Under the pieces are notes generated by a model. The model was not told where the DNA came from. It made no database searches and saw only the letters and a list, made by a program, of their open reading frames with translations. From Sinorhizobium saheli (lineage in GTDB: Bacteria; Pseudomonadota; Alphaproteobacteria; Rhizobiales; Rhizobiaceae), in assembly GCF_001651875.1 (NCBI RefSeq), contig NZ_LNQB01000071.1:62001-126000 (forward strand): 64,000 nt of DNA, in the 5' to 3' direction. A program made the position numbers and the translations under genes. The first letter of the stretch is position 1, and the number at the start of each line of letters is the position of its first letter. Shown here piece after piece: positions 16,144 to 26,235 of the stretch.

Positions 16144-17469
16144 TTATTTCTTGAGCACGGCCTGTTCCGGATTGGCCGGGAAGGCCGGATCCGTCTTCTT
16201 GCCGTGCAGCAGGTCGAGTGCGTAGTTCAGCTGCAGGTCGTCCTTGGTTTCCGGCGGCACGTAGGCAACCGAGCCGGAGCCCTCGTCGCCCTCGTTCTGG
16301 CCCTTGATATGGCCGCGCAGATCCGACTCGCCCTGTGCTTCCACCTTGCCGAGGAGTTCGGGCGGCAGCGGCTGCTCGACCTTGATGTCCGGCGTGATGC
16401 CGGTGCCCTGGATCGACTTGCCGGACGGCGTGTAATAGAGCGCCGTCGTCAGCCTGAGCGCGCCGGCGTCGCCGAGCGGAATGATCGTCTGCACCGAGCC
16501 CTTGCCGAAGGAGCGCGTGCCGAGCACGGTCGCGCGCTTCAAGTCCTGGAGCGCGCCGGCGACGATCTCCGAGGCCGAGGCCGAGCCGCCATTGACGAGC
16601 ACGATGACGGGCTTGCCGTCGATGAGGTCGCCCGGCGTCGCATTGAAGCGGCGCGTCTCGTCCGGGTTGCGGCCGCGGGTCGAAACCACTTCGCCACGCT
16701 CGAGGAAGGCATCCGAAACATTGATCGCCTGGTCGAGCAGGCCGCCCGGGTTGAGGCGCAGGTCGAGGACATAGCCCTTGAGCTTGTCCGCCGGGACTTC
16801 CGACTTGATCTTGTCGATGCCCTTCTTCAGGTCGTCGAAGGTCTTCTCGGTGAAGGAGATCACCCGGAGGTAGCCGACGTCGCCGCCTTCGACACGGAAC
16901 TTGACCGCGCGCACGGCGATCACGTCACGCACGATCGTCACTTCGATCGGCTTTTCGGCGCCCTTGCGCAGGATCGTCAGCTTGATCGGCGTTCCGACGG
17001 CGCCGCGCATCTTGTCGACCGCTTCCTCGAGCTTCAGCCCGCGGACATCCTGGCCGTCGATCTTGGAGATGAGGTCGCCGGCGAGCACCCCGGCGCGGGC
17101 GGCGGGCGTGTCGTCGATGGGGCTCGTCACCTTGACGAGATCCTCTTCCATCGTCACCTCGATGCCGAGGCCGCCGAACTCGCCGCGCGTCTGCGTGCGC
17201 ATGTCTTCGGCATCGGTCGCGTTCATGTAGCTCGAGTGCGGGTCGAGCGACGAGAGCATGCCGTTGATGGCGTTCTCGATCAGCTTGTCGTCCTGAGGAG
17301 GCGTCACATATTGCGCGCGGACGCGCTCGAAGACATCGCCGAAGATCGCCAGTTCCCGGTATGTCGACGAATTCGCCGCCACGGCGGGGATGGCCGCCGA
17401 ATAGACGACGCCCATTGCCGTCGCCCCCATCAGCGCCCCGACCAGAACAAGTGAAGCTCTACGTATCAT
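16144..17469 (-). CDS. ctpA: C-terminal processing peptidase (S41 family)
   Basis: 441-residue periplasmic serine protease with a PDZ domain. An N-terminal signal/anchor (MIRRASLVLVGALMGATAMG) is followed by the PDZ region (GLGIEVTMEEDLVKV to LRKGAEKPI) and the S41 catalytic domain, in which the Ser of GGSASASEI and the Lys of FGKGSVQ form the Ser-Lys dyad. Length and order match CtpA. Its start overlaps the end of the EnvC-like gene by 11 bases, so the two are co-translated; together they probably act in peptidoglycan hydrolase control or turnover. GGAAAGG precedes the ATG. Confidence 0.94.
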   Translation of the reverse strand: MIRRASLVLVGALMGATAMGVVYSAAIPAVAANSSTYRELAIFGDVFERVRAQYVTPPQDDKLIENAINGMLSSLDPHSSYMNATDAEDMRTQTRGEFGGLGIEVTMEEDLVKVTSPIDDTPAARAGVLAGDLISKIDGQDVRGLKLEEAVDKMRGAVGTPIKLTILRKGAEKPIEVTIVRDVIAVRAVKFRVEGGDVGYLRVISFTEKTFDDLKKGIDKIKSEVPADKLKGYVLDLRLNPGGLLDQAINVSDAFLERGEVVSTRGRNPDETRRFNATPGDLIDGKPVIVLVNGGSASASEIVAGALQDLKRATVLGTRSFGKGSVQTIIPLGDAGALRLTTALYYTPSGKSIQGTGITPDIKVEQPLPPELLGKVEAQGESDLRGHIKGQNEGDEGSGSVAYVPPETKDDLQLNYALDLLHGKKTDPAFPANPEQAVLKK

Positions 17470-18892
17470 TTCGCGCCTTTCCAACCTCTGCTGCGGTCCA
17501 CCACGGTCGGGAATCAACCGGTTTCCCGTCTTTTCGGAATTCAATGTAAAGCGTTGGCCGGTCCGTTTCCAGCGCCAAGGCCGCCGCACTCGCGACTCTT
17601 TTTGCACCCATCGTCGCCACCGGCTCCCCCGCCACGACGAACTGCCCCGGCCGGACGCCGACGCTCTCCATGCCGGCAAGAACGATGTGATATCCGTCAC
17701 CGGCGTTGAGGATGATCATCTGTCCGTAACTGCGGAAACTGCCGGCATAGACGATCCACCCGTCCGCCGGCGTCGTCACCAGTGCGCCTGCATTGGTTTC
17801 GAGCATGATCCCCTGCAGTGAATGCCCGGTGCCGTCCGCGTCGCCAAACTGGCGCACGAGCGAACCCGCGACGGGATAGGCCAGCCTCGCCCGCAACTCC
17901 GAGAAGACGTATGCCGGTGCAATGCGGTTTTTGTCGGGCACGGCGCTTCTCGCCCGCTCGCGCGCCGCCTCGCGCTCGGCCTCGGTCATCCGCCGGCGCT
18001 CCTCCTCCTGAGCCCGTGCCGCCGCGGCCGCCTCGCGCACCGACGAGATCTCGTTCTCGATCGAGGCGATCAGGCCCTCGAGGTTGGTCGCCTGCGAGGC
18101 GAGTTCGCCGGTCTTGCGCTGTTCGGCCGCCAGTTCGGTCGCGTTCTGCCGGCGCAGCTTCTCCTTCTCGGCGACGAGCATCGACATCCGCCGCTCCTCC
18201 TCGACGCTCGCCGTCATCGCCGCCGTCAGTTCGCCGCGTTGGGCGTTGATGCCGTTGCGAATGTTTGCAAGCGCCTTCAGGTCGGCGACGAGGCTTTCCG
18301 TCTGCTCGCGTATTTCCGGAACGACGGCGCCGAGCAGAATGGCGCTGCGGACCGAGGCAAGCGCGTCCTCCGGCGTCACCAGGATCGCCGGCGGCGGATT
18401 TCGCCCCATCCGCTGCAGCGCGGCGAGCACCTCGGCGAGCACCCCGCGCCGGCCGCGGAGCGACCGCCGCACCACATCCTCCTTCGCGCGCAGCTCGTTG
18501 AGCTTTCTTTCGCCATCGGCGATCTGCCGTTCCAGCTCCTGGCGCTTCCTCGCCGATTCGACGATGGCGTCGCGCAAGGCCTCGTTGCTCTTGTCGATTT
18601 CGGCAATCGTCTGCTCGAGCGCCTCGGCCCGTTCGCGAGAGAGCGTGATCGTCTTCGACAGCGCCTCGAGCTCGCTGCGCGTGCTGTCGCGCCTGAGCGC
18701 AAGATCGGCGGCCGGGTCCGGCGGGCCCTGCTTTGCCGCGGCGGGCGCGGCAGGCACGCTCACCGCATCCTGGCCAAGCACCGGCGCGGCCGTCGAAAGG
18801 AGCAGGGCGACAAGGGCCACAAGGGCCACCGGTCGGCCGACGGCGCTCGGCCTCGTTCCCGTCACATCGGCTCTTTTCTTCCGGGCTCTCAT
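17459..18892 (-). CDS. EnvC-like murein hydrolase activator with degenerate LytM domain
   Basis: 477 residues: signal peptide (LVALVALLLSTAAPVLGQ), a long coiled coil (about residues 60-330, rich in Glu/Arg/Ala heptads) and a C-terminal M23/LytM domain. The zinc ligands of active LytM peptidases are not preserved (GHSLQGIML lacks the HxxxD Asp, and YHIVLAG replaces HxH), as in EnvC, which activates amidases without cutting peptidoglycan itself. The start is uncertain: ATG 18892 lacks a clear ribosome site, and GTG 18865 is possible. Overlaps ctpA. Confidence 0.86.
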   Translation of the reverse strand: MRARKKRADVTGTRPSAVGRPVALVALVALLLSTAAPVLGQDAVSVPAAPAAAKQGPPDPAADLALRRDSTRSELEALSKTITLSRERAEALEQTIAEIDKSNEALRDAIVESARKRQELERQIADGERKLNELRAKEDVVRRSLRGRRGVLAEVLAALQRMGRNPPPAILVTPEDALASVRSAILLGAVVPEIREQTESLVADLKALANIRNGINAQRGELTAAMTASVEEERRMSMLVAEKEKLRRQNATELAAEQRKTGELASQATNLEGLIASIENEISSVREAAAAARAQEEERRRMTEAEREAARERARSAVPDKNRIAPAYVFSELRARLAYPVAGSLVRQFGDADGTGHSLQGIMLETNAGALVTTPADGWIVYAGSFRSYGQMIILNAGDGYHIVLAGMESVGVRPGQFVVAGEPVATMGAKRVASAAALALETDRPTLYIEFRKDGKPVDSRPWWTAAEVGKARNDT

Positions 18893-19003
18893 TCCGTCAC
18901 ATGCATGGCGATAAAGTTAGGAGACCCTAATCTGATTTGGGGGGCCCACCAAGACATATTCTTGTTATTGCTTCGAGAGCGCTGCTTGTCATGGCTGGGG
19001 GGC

Positions 19004-19045
19004 GCCCCTCATCCGGCCTGCCGGCCACCTTTTCCCGATGAAAAG
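19004..19045. repeat. RIME-type intergenic repeat, partial copy
   Basis: GCCCCTCATCCGGCCTGCCGGCC followed by ACCTTTTCCCGATGAAAAG: the left third of the family only, with the hairpin arms decayed. Confidence 0.5.
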
Positions 19046-19061
19046 CCGCGGCTCGAGTCGT

Positions 19062-19544
19062 TCACGCACGGTGATAGGGGTGGCCGGACAGAATGGTGAC
19101 GGCCCGGTAGAGCTGTTCGGCGATCAGGATGCGGACGAGCTGGTGCGGCCAGGTCATCTTGCCGAGGCAAAGGACGGCGTCGGCGCGTGCATGGAGGGCC
19201 GGGTCCAACCCGTCGGCGCCGCCGATCGCGATCATCAGATCGCGCTTGCCGCCGTCCCGGAAGCCGCCGAGCAGGGCGGCGAAGGCTTCCGAATCCACCG
19301 CCTTGCCGCGCTCGTCGAGGAGCACCAGCAGGCTGCCGTCGGGAAGCGCCTTTTCGAGCTGTGCGGCCTCGTCGCGCTTGCGCGTCTCCGCGTTGGCGGC
19401 GCGGCTCTCGCCCACCTCCACCACGCGCGCGAGTTCAAGGCCAACGGCCGGCCCCGCCTTGGCGAAACGGTCGAGATAGCGGCCCGCAAGGTCCTTTTCC
19501 GGCCCCGCCTTGAGGCGGCCGACTGCGAAAAGTCCGATACGCAT
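19062..19544 (-). CDS. rlmH: 23S rRNA pseudouridine-1915 N3-methyltransferase
   Basis: 160-residue SPOUT-family methyltransferase acting on helix 69 of 23S rRNA. It begins MRIGLFAVGRLKAGPE; the SAM-binding knot is LMIAIGGADGL and the C-terminus LVRILIAEQLYRAVTILSGHPYHRA is diagnostic. Length is typical. It follows rsfS on the same strand at a distance of 162 bases, in the conserved nadD-rsfS-rlmH order. Confidence 0.97.
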   Translation of the reverse strand: MRIGLFAVGRLKAGPEKDLAGRYLDRFAKAGPAVGLELARVVEVGESRAANAETRKRDEAAQLEKALPDGSLLVLLDERGKAVDSEAFAALLGGFRDGGKRDLMIAIGGADGLDPALHARADAVLCLGKMTWPHQLVRILIAEQLYRAVTILSGHPYHRA

Positions 19545-19706
19545 GACCCGAACTGCCCCCACCGGTGCGCGGTCGACCAAGATTTTCGACCGGCAAAACT
19601 CTTCTTGCTGCCATTGACCCGTCCGGGCAATGACAGCCGCATTGCAAATCCGGCACCGGTCGTCGCTCCGTCCCGAGGCTAACGGGTCAGGTACGGGCGG
19701 CGCGTC

Positions 19707-20120
19707 TCAGTGCAGGGTGCCGTCCTCGATCTCGGGAGCCGCCCACATCTTTTCGATGTTGTAGAACTCCCGGATTTCCGGCCGGAAGATGTGGATGATC
19801 ACATCGCCGGTGTCGATCAGCACCCAGTCACCACCCTCGAGACCCTCGACCCGCGGGGTGCCAAACCCCTCGTCCTTCAGGTCCGTGGTCAGGTGATCGG
19901 CAATCGCCATGACATGCCTGTTCGATCGCCCGGAGACGACGACCATGAAGTCTCCCAGCGCCGATTTTCCGGCAATGTCGATGGTAACGATATCCTCTGC
20001 CTTTGAGTCCTCTAGGCTTTCGAGGACCAGTTGAAGCGCACGGACAGCGGCTTCGTCGCTCGATTCCGTGCGGCGCGGGATTGCGGAGATCGCATATCCC
20101 TTGGCGTGTGCTGTTGTCAG
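19707..20120 (-). CDS. rsfS: Ribosomal silencing factor RsfS
   Basis: RsfS/YbeB binds ribosomal protein L14 and blocks subunit joining under starvation. Conserved core: LESLEDSKAEDIVTIDI, MVVVSGRSNRHVMAIAD, VEGLEGGDWVLIDTGDVIIHIF. The start is unusual. A strong AAGGAAAG lies six bases before a CTG at 20120 (reading TTAHAKGYAIS), which matches where rhizobial RsfS proteins normally begin, but there is no ATG, GTG or TTG there. A GTG at 20153 would add 11 hydrophobic residues (LVLFIWKGKT) and has no ribosome site. I therefore favour CTG initiation; the length is then 137 residues. Confidence 0.92.
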   Translation of the reverse strand: MTTAHAKGYAISAIPRRTESSDEAAVRALQLVLESLEDSKAEDIVTIDIAGKSALGDFMVVVSGRSNRHVMAIADHLTTDLKDEGFGTPRVEGLEGGDWVLIDTGDVIIHIFRPEIREFYNIEKMWAAPEIEDGTLH

Positions 20121-20278
20121 GGTCTTTCCTTTCCAAATGAACAGAACAAGCACGTGCGATTCGAGGTCATAATTCGAACCGTCCGTAAATGTAGGCACCA
20201 AACCCCACCTGTTTCAAGACACGAGACATGAATCGCCGCAATTGACCCGGATTTGGTTTGCTGCCTGTTTCTCAAGAG

Positions 20279-20345
20279 CGGGATGCACTCGCATGCGTTC
20301 GCGCCTCCCCTTATCTGTTTGTTGCCGCATTCGTGCGACGTCAGG
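20279..20345 (+). repeat. Element B, copy 2 (truncated)
   Basis: CGGGATGCACTCGCATGCG, TTATCTGTTTG and GCCGCATTCGTGCGACGTCAGG blocks in the same order as copy 1, but lacking the AATCCACCTG...AAAATGCTC end. It abuts the nadD stop. Confidence 0.6.
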
Positions 20346-20955
20346 CGCGCGGCGGCGCCGTTGCGCGCAGCGCCGTCGAGCTCAAGCCCGAGCGGGGGCC
20401 GTGGATGAAGGTCCAGGCGGGCGGGCGGCGGAAGGCGAGGGTCTGCGCATCGACCTCGTCGATGCGGGCGTAGCCGAACGCCCTCGCCATCGGGGACGAG
20501 AGATAGGCAAGGGTGGAGCCCGGCCGGTCGATGACGGCGATCGGGAAGGTGGCGACGATCTTGCGCCAGTTCTGCCAGCGGTGAAAGTTCTTCAGGTTGT
20601 CCGCCCCCATGACCCAGACGAAGCGCACGTCGCGATTGCGGGCCCGGACGATTTCGAGCGTGCGCGCCGTGTAGCTCTGGCCGAGCGCCTGCTCGAAGGC
20701 GGTGACCTTGATGCGCGGGTTGGGGGCGATCTTCTCGCTCATGGCGATGCGTTCGCTGAGCGGCGCGAGGTTGCTGTTGTTCTTCAGCGGGTTGCCGGGC
20801 GTCACCAGCCACCAGAGCTGGTCCAGCGCGAGCCGGCGCAAGGCCGTCTCGGCGACGAGCGCATGGCCCTCATGCGGCGGATTGAAGGATCCGCCGAAAA
20901 GGCCGACCGTCATGCCGCCTTCGACATGGGGCATGCGCAGGTAGCGCGCATCCAC
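20341..20955 (-). CDS. nadD: Nicotinate-nucleotide adenylyltransferase
   Basis: 204-residue NadD, which converts nicotinate mononucleotide to deamido-NAD. The nucleotidyltransferase signature GLFGGSFNPPHEGH is near the N-terminus; LWWLVTPGNPLK and FVWVMGADNLKNFHRW match the family. The start is GTG 20955 (MDARYLRMPHVEGGM) by analogy with rhizobial homologues that carry a short N-terminal extension; ATG 20934 is the alternative, and neither has a clear ribosome site. The upstream 18-base tandem repeat keeps this frame open into the end of proA. Confidence 0.94.
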   Translation of the reverse strand: MDARYLRMPHVEGGMTVGLFGGSFNPPHEGHALVAETALRRLALDQLWWLVTPGNPLKNNSNLAPLSERIAMSEKIAPNPRIKVTAFEQALGQSYTARTLEIVRARNRDVRFVWVMGADNLKNFHRWQNWRKIVATFPIAVIDRPGSTLAYLSSPMARAFGYARIDEVDAQTLAFRRPPAWTFIHGPRSGLSSTALRATAPPRA

Positions 20956-20964
20956 TGCGCCCGG

Positions 20965-21007
20965 CGTCAGGTCACTTGCCGTCGTCAGGTCACTCGCCGT
21001 CGTCAGG
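20965..21007. repeat. 18-base tandem repeat at the proA-nadD junction
   Basis: Two full units (20965-20982 and 20983-21000, differing at one base) plus a seven-base partial unit (CGTCAGG) that contains the proA stop. Unit sequence CGTCAGGTCACTYGCCGT. Each unit repeats the TGA of proA in the proA frame. Confidence 0.85.
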
Positions 21008-22307
21008 GCCGCACCTGTCCCGTGCCGCGCACGCGATATTTGAACGAGGTGAGCTGCTCGACGCCGACCGGCCCGCGCGCATGCATCTTGCCGGTGGCGA
21101 TGCCGATCTCGCCGCCCATGCCGAACTCGCCGCCATCGGCAAATTGCGTCGAGGCATTGTGCAGGAGGATGGCGGAATCGATCTCGGAGAAGAAGCGCTT
21201 GACGACGGCCGGATCCTCGGCGATCACCGCTTCGGTGTGGGCCGAGGACCAGGTGTTGATGTGCTCGATGGCGCCGGCAATGCCGTCGACCAGTTTCGCC
21301 GAGATGATGGCGTCGAGATATTCGGTCGCCCAGTCCTCGTCGCGGGCACTCTTCAAGCCGGGAGCGAGATCCTTGAGATCGTCGGTGACGCGCACCTCGC
21401 AGCCGGCATCGACGAGCGCCTGGAGGAGCGGCTTCGCGAGCTTGCCGGCGGCGTTCCGGTCGATCAGCAGCGTTTCGGCGGCGCCGCAGATGCCGGTGCG
21501 GCGCATCTTGGCGTTGACGACGATCCTCTGCGCCATGTCGAGGTCGGCCGAGGCGTCGACATAGATGTGGCAGAGGCCCTCGAGATGGGCGAAGACCGGC
21601 ACCCGCGCCTCGGTCTGGACGCGGGCGACGAGGCTTTTTCCCCCGCGCGGCACGATCACGTCGATCGCGCCCTCGAGGCCCGAAAGCATGGCGCCGACGG
21701 CGGCGCGATCGGCGACCGGCACCATCTGGATCGCGTCTTCCGGCAGCCCCGCGGCCCTCAGCCCTTCGGCGAGGCAGGCGTGGATCGCCCGCGACGAGTG
21801 GAAGCTGTCGGAGCCGCCGCGCAGGATCACCGCATTGCCGGCCTTGAGGCAGAGCGCGCCGGCATCGGCCGTGACGTTCGGCCGGCTTTCATAGATGACG
21901 CCGATGACGCCGAGCGGCGTGCGTACGCGCTCGATGTGCAGGCCGTTGGGGCGGTCCCATTCGGCGATCACCTCGCCGACCGGGTCCTTGAACCCGGCGA
22001 TCGCGCGAATGCCGTCCGCCATGTCGCGGATGCGGCCGTCCGTCAGCGTCAGCCGGTCGATGAAGGCCTTGGCGACGCCGGTTTCGCGCGCGTTTTCGAG
22101 ATCGATGGCATTGGCCGCGAGGATTTCACCGCTCCTGGCGATCACCGCATCGGCGATCGCGACGAGCGCCGCGCGCTTGCGCTCGGCGCCGGCGATCGAA
22201 AGCGGTCGGGCGGCCGCTTTCGCACGCCGGCCGATCTCCAGCATGATCGCGTTGACGTCGTCGCCGTTCTCGATTCTGTCAGGCATGGAGCTTGCCCTCT
22301 CTTTCAT
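21003..22307 (-). CDS. proA: Gamma-glutamyl phosphate reductase
   Basis: 434-residue ProA, second step of proline synthesis, reducing glutamyl phosphate to the semialdehyde. Aldehyde-dehydrogenase-like; the catalytic Cys lies in [15 protein letters not shown], the cofactor region is [22 protein letters not shown], and the C-terminus [20 protein letters not shown] is diagnostic. The start at ATG 22307 has an exceptionally good AGGAGGAAAAGG before it, although a later ATG (22286) would give the more common N-terminus MPDRIENG. It overlaps proB by 29 bases. Confidence 0.96.
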   Translation of the reverse strand: MKERASSMPDRIENGDDVNAIMLEIGRRAKAAARPLSIAGAERKRAALVAIADAVIARSGEILAANAIDLENARETGVAKAFIDRLTLTDGRIRDMADGIRAIAGFKDPVGEVIAEWDRPNGLHIERVRTPLGVIGVIYESRPNVTADAGALCLKAGNAVILRGGSDSFHSSRAIHACLAEGLRAAGLPEDAIQMVPVADRAAVGAMLSGLEGAIDVIVPRGGKSLVARVQTEARVPVFAHLEGLCHIYVDASADLDMAQRIVVNAKMRRTGICGAAETLLIDRNAAGKLAKPLLQALVDAGCEVRVTDDLKDLAPGLKSARDEDWATEYLDAIISAKLVDGIAGAIEHINTWSSAHTEAVIAEDPAVVKRFFSEIDSAILLHNASTQFADGGEFGMGGEIGIATGKMHARGPVGVEQLTSFKYRVRGTGQVRP

Positions 22308-23460
22308 CCTTTTCCTCCTGGGCCCTCGCGGCGGCCGGGGCGGTCATCACCATGTCGTCGCGATGCACCATCGCGGCGCGGCCGGCATAACCGAGGACCA
22401 CGCCGATTTCGGCCGATTTCTTGCCGGCGATCTGGCGCGCCTCGTCCGCGTCGTAGCCGGCAAGCCCGCGCGCGACCTCGCGGCCGGACGCGCCGAGGAT
22501 GGCGATCGTGTCGCCGCGGCTGAAGCTTCCCGTCACCTGCCGGACGCCGGCCGGAAGCAGGCTCTTGCCGGAGCGGAGGGCCGCTTCGGCGCCGGCATCG
22601 ATCGCGACGGAACCCGCCGGCAGAAGCTGCCCGGCGATCCAGGTTTTTCGCGCGGTCACCGGCGATCCCGACGGCGCGAACCAGGAGGAGCGGGCGCCCG
22701 CTTCGATGGCGGCCAGCGGATGCTCCGGCTTGCCGGAGGCGATGATCATCGCGCAGCCGGCGGTGGTGGCGATCTTGCCGGCGTCGATCTTGGTGCGCAT
22801 GCCGCCGCGCGAGAGCTCGGAGGCGGCACCCCCGGCCATCGCCTCAATCTCGGGCGTGATCTCGGCGATCGTCTCGAGGAAGCGGGCATTCGGGTCGAGA
22901 TGCGGCGGCGCGGTATAAAGCCCGTCGATGTCGGAGAGGAGCACGAGCAGGTCGGCACCGACCATGGTCGCGACCCTTGCGGCGAGCCGGTCGTTGTCGC
23001 CGTAGCGGATCTCGGTCGTCGCGACCGTGTCGTTCTCGTTGATGATCGGCACGGAGCCGAGCTTCAGCAATTGTCCGATCGTCGCGCGGGCATTCAGGTA
23101 GCGGCGGCGCTCCTCGGTGTCGCCGAGCGTCAGCAGGATCTGGCCCGCGACGATCGCATGGGTGGACAGACTTTCCGACCAGGCGCGCGCAAGCGCGATC
23201 TGGCCGACGGCCGCGGCCGCCTGGCTTTCCTCGAGCTTCAGGGCGCCCGAGGCGAGGTCGAGCACGGTGCGGCCCATCGCGATGGCGCCGGAGGAGACGA
23301 CGAGCACCTCGACGCCCTTGGCCCTCAGCGCCGCGATATCGGCGCACAGCGCGTCGAGCCAGGCCTTCTTCAGCCCGCTCTTGCGGTCGACGAGGAGGGC
23401 AGAGCCGGTCTTGATGACGACCCGGCGGTATTTCTCGAGCGCCTTGCGGGTCTTCGTCAT
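22279..23460 (-). CDS. proB: Glutamate 5-kinase
   Basis: 393-residue ProB, first step of proline synthesis, usually feedback-inhibited by proline. An amino-acid kinase domain ([51 protein letters not shown]) is followed by a C-terminal PUA domain (about residues 290-370). Start at ATG 23460 with GGAGAAGG upstream. It lies two bases after the obgE stop and overlaps proA, so obgE-proB-proA form one operon, as usual in rhizobia. Confidence 0.97.
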   Translation of the reverse strand: MTKTRKALEKYRRVVIKTGSALLVDRKSGLKKAWLDALCADIAALRAKGVEVLVVSSGAIAMGRTVLDLASGALKLEESQAAAAVGQIALARAWSESLSTHAIVAGQILLTLGDTEERRRYLNARATIGQLLKLGSVPIINENDTVATTEIRYGDNDRLAARVATMVGADLLVLLSDIDGLYTAPPHLDPNARFLETIAEITPEIEAMAGGAASELSRGGMRTKIDAGKIATTAGCAMIIASGKPEHPLAAIEAGARSSWFAPSGSPVTARKTWIAGQLLPAGSVAIDAGAEAALRSGKSLLPAGVRQVTGSFSRGDTIAILGASGREVARGLAGYDADEARQIAGKKSAEIGVVLGYAGRAAMVHRDDMVMTAPAAARAQEEKDEREGKLHA

Positions 23461-23461
23461 C

Positions 23462-24484
<1,023 letters not shown>

Positions 24485-24544
24485 TCATTTCAGTAGGCCG
24501 CCATCGATATAGGCGCTTCCCGCAGAGGTCAAAGATTATCGTGT

Positions 24545-24581
24545 AAAAAGAACCCGCCGACGCGTGGCTCCGGCGGGTTCT
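24545..24581 (-). terminator. Intrinsic terminator after the GNAT pair
   Basis: On the minus strand AGAACCCGCCG / CGGCGGGTTCT (11-bp stem, 11-base loop) followed by TTTTTAC. It starts eight bases after the acetyltransferase stop and lies just ahead of obgE, so obgE needs its own promoter. Confidence 0.85.
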
Positions 24582-24588
24582 CGCGTGT

Positions 24589-25173
24589 TCAATTCGGCCG
24601 CCGGAGGTCCTCGGCCGTCAGCCGCGTTTCGATATGCGCCACCATTGCATTGCGGGCGAGCGCATAGATCTGGCTGCAGCCGGTGATCTTGAAGCCGAGC
24701 TTCTCCTGCACCTTGAGCGAGGCGGGATTGTCGGCGAAGACGCCGGACCGGAGCACCGCCTCCGGCATGTGGCAAAAGAAGCGCTCGACCGCGGCATGGA
24801 CCGCCTCGCTCATCAGCCCCTTGCCCCAATGGAAGCGGTTCAGCCAATAGCCGACATGCCATTCGCCGTTCCTGAGCTCGATGCCGACGCAGCCGATATG
24901 GACATCCTCGCCCGTGGTGACGGCGAGGGTCCAATCGGGCAGCGCCCTGGCGCTCTGGCGGGTGAGCCAGTCGAGTGCGTCCTGTTGGTGATAGGGCGCC
25001 GGCACGCGCGAAAGCATTCGCGCGACCTCGAAGTCGCCAAGCGATCCGGCGATCGCCGGCGCATCGGAAAGCCGGTGCGGCCGAAGCTTCAGCCGCGCCG
25101 TCTCGATCGAGGGGCAGGGGCCGGGATCATGACGCGCGACGACGCGCGCGCGTTCAGAAACGTGCGCGTTCAT
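24589..25173 (-). CDS. GNAT family N-acetyltransferase (RimJ/RimL-like), second of pair
   Basis: 194-residue acetyltransferase of the RimJ/RimL-like GNAT group. ETARLKLRPHRLSDAPAIA begins the domain; the acetyl-CoA loop is in GYWLNRFHWGKGLMSEAV, and NPASLKVQEKLGFKITG completes the fold. Substrate unknown (protein N-termini, antibiotics or small amines are all possible). Start at 25173, with GGAGGAAG; its ATG overlaps the stop of the upstream paralogue (ATGA), so the pair is co-translated. Confidence 0.85.
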   Translation of the reverse strand: MNAHVSERARVVARHDPGPCPSIETARLKLRPHRLSDAPAIAGSLGDFEVARMLSRVPAPYHQQDALDWLTRQSARALPDWTLAVTTGEDVHIGCVGIELRNGEWHVGYWLNRFHWGKGLMSEAVHAAVERFFCHMPEAVLRSGVFADNPASLKVQEKLGFKITGCSQIYALARNAMVAHIETRLTAEDLRRPN

Positions 25174-25802
25174 CGGCTTCCTCCCCAGCTCCTGAGCGAT
25201 ACCCAGGTCTTGCGGTCGAGCCGGTACCACTCGACCGGGACCATGCCCCCGACAGCGAGGCTGCCGACCATGCCGGAGCCCTGGAACTGGAAGCCGCACT
25301 TCTGGATGACCCGGCGCGAGGCGACGTTCATGACCCGGCAGCGCGCATCGATCTGGTCGATGTCGCGGGTGCGGAAGGCCATGTCGGTCAGGGTTTGCGC
25401 GGCTTCCGTCGCATAGCCCTGGTTCCAGTAGGGCTCGCCCAGCCAGTAGCCGAGCTCGACTGTCCTCTGGTCGGAATGCGGCTCGATCCCGCAGCAGCCG
25501 AGGAATGCGCCATTGTCCGCTTTCGTGATCGCGTAGACGCACTTGCCAATCGTGCCGGCTTTTGCGCGTCGCACGAAATCGGCCGCATCCGCCGTGGTGT
25601 AGGGGTGCGGCATGCGCGAGACCATGGTGGCGATGTTGGCGTTGTTGGCAAGATGGGCAAGGGCGTCGATATCGTCTTCATGCGGCGCACGCAAAACGAG
25701 CCGGGGCGATAACAATATCGGGCAGTCGGTCCTTGACCTTAGAGGCCTCAGCCTTTGTTCGGGAGACCGGGATTGGTCTTCCCTCAAGAGCTCGGTTTGC
25801 AT
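25170..25802 (-). CDS. GNAT family N-acetyltransferase (RimJ/RimL-like), first of pair
   Basis: 210-residue paralogue of the next gene, with SPRLVLRAPHEDDIDALAHLAN, the cofactor-binding LGYWLGEPYWNQGYATEAA and VASRRVIQKCGFQFQG. Start at ATG 25802 (MQTELLRED), with GGAGGAAG seven bases upstream; an earlier ATG would add six residues. The two acetyltransferases clearly arose by duplication and lie immediately after rpmA, a conserved rhizobial neighbourhood. No target can be read from sequence. Confidence 0.85.
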   Translation of the reverse strand: MQTELLREDQSRSPEQRLRPLRSRTDCPILLSPRLVLRAPHEDDIDALAHLANNANIATMVSRMPHPYTTADAADFVRRAKAGTIGKCVYAITKADNGAFLGCCGIEPHSDQRTVELGYWLGEPYWNQGYATEAAQTLTDMAFRTRDIDQIDARCRVMNVASRRVIQKCGFQFQGSGMVGSLAVGGMVPVEWYRLDRKTWVSLRSWGGSR

Positions 25803-25823
25803 GGTTCTTCCTCCAGACATGCG

Positions 25824-25858
25824 AAAAGGGGAGTTGGGTACCGTCCCATCTCCCCTTT
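25824..25858 (-). terminator. Terminator-like hairpin between rpmA and the GNAT pair
   Basis: Near-perfect 14-bp stem (AAAGGGGAGTTGGG / CCCATCTCCCCTTT, one mismatch) with a six-base loop; on the minus strand it ends CCCCTTTT. It would end the rplU-rpmA transcript just before the acetyltransferase ribosome site. Confidence 0.6.
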
Positions 25859-25932
25859 GAAGTCTGGCCTTGAACCTTGCAGGTGCGTCAGCCGGGTCGA
25901 TGAGACGCCGGCTGTTTTAGAGCGCTACCGGC

Positions 25933-26202
25933 TTATTCCGCTGCTTCGGCTTTTGGCATTACAGACACGTAGACTCGGCCGTTGGCCTTCGTACGGAAGT
26001 CCACGTTGCCTGCCGTAAGCGCGAAAATCGTATGATCCTTGCCCAGGCCGACATTGGCGCCGGCATGCCACTTGGTGCCGCGCTGGCGCACGATGATGTT
26101 GCCTGCAACGACGGCTTCGCCGCCGAACTTCTTCACGCCAAGGCGCTTGGACTCAGAATCGCGACCGTTGCGCGACGAACCGCCAGCTTTCTTGTGTGCC
26201 AT
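25933..26202 (-). CDS. rpmA: 50S ribosomal protein L27
   Basis: 89-residue L27, whose N-terminal arm reaches the peptidyl transferase centre. [22 protein letters not shown] is the unmistakable start, with no cleavable Firmicute-type extension; the family's [17 protein letters not shown] follows. It is 33 bases downstream of rplU in the standard L21-L27 operon. Confidence 0.98.
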   Translation of the reverse strand: MAHKKAGGSSRNGRDSESKRLGVKKFGGEAVVAGNIIVRQRGTKWHAGANVGLGKDHTIFALTAGNVDFRTKANGRVYVSVMPKAEAAE

Positions 26203-26235
26203 TGGTGTTCTCCTTTAAACCTTCGATCCCGGAAC

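Noticed and set aside
20153-20201. Longer rsfS beginning at GTG 20153 or further upstream
   Set aside because: No ribosome site, a non-conserved hydrophobic extension, and a strong ribosome site exists downstream at the CTG.
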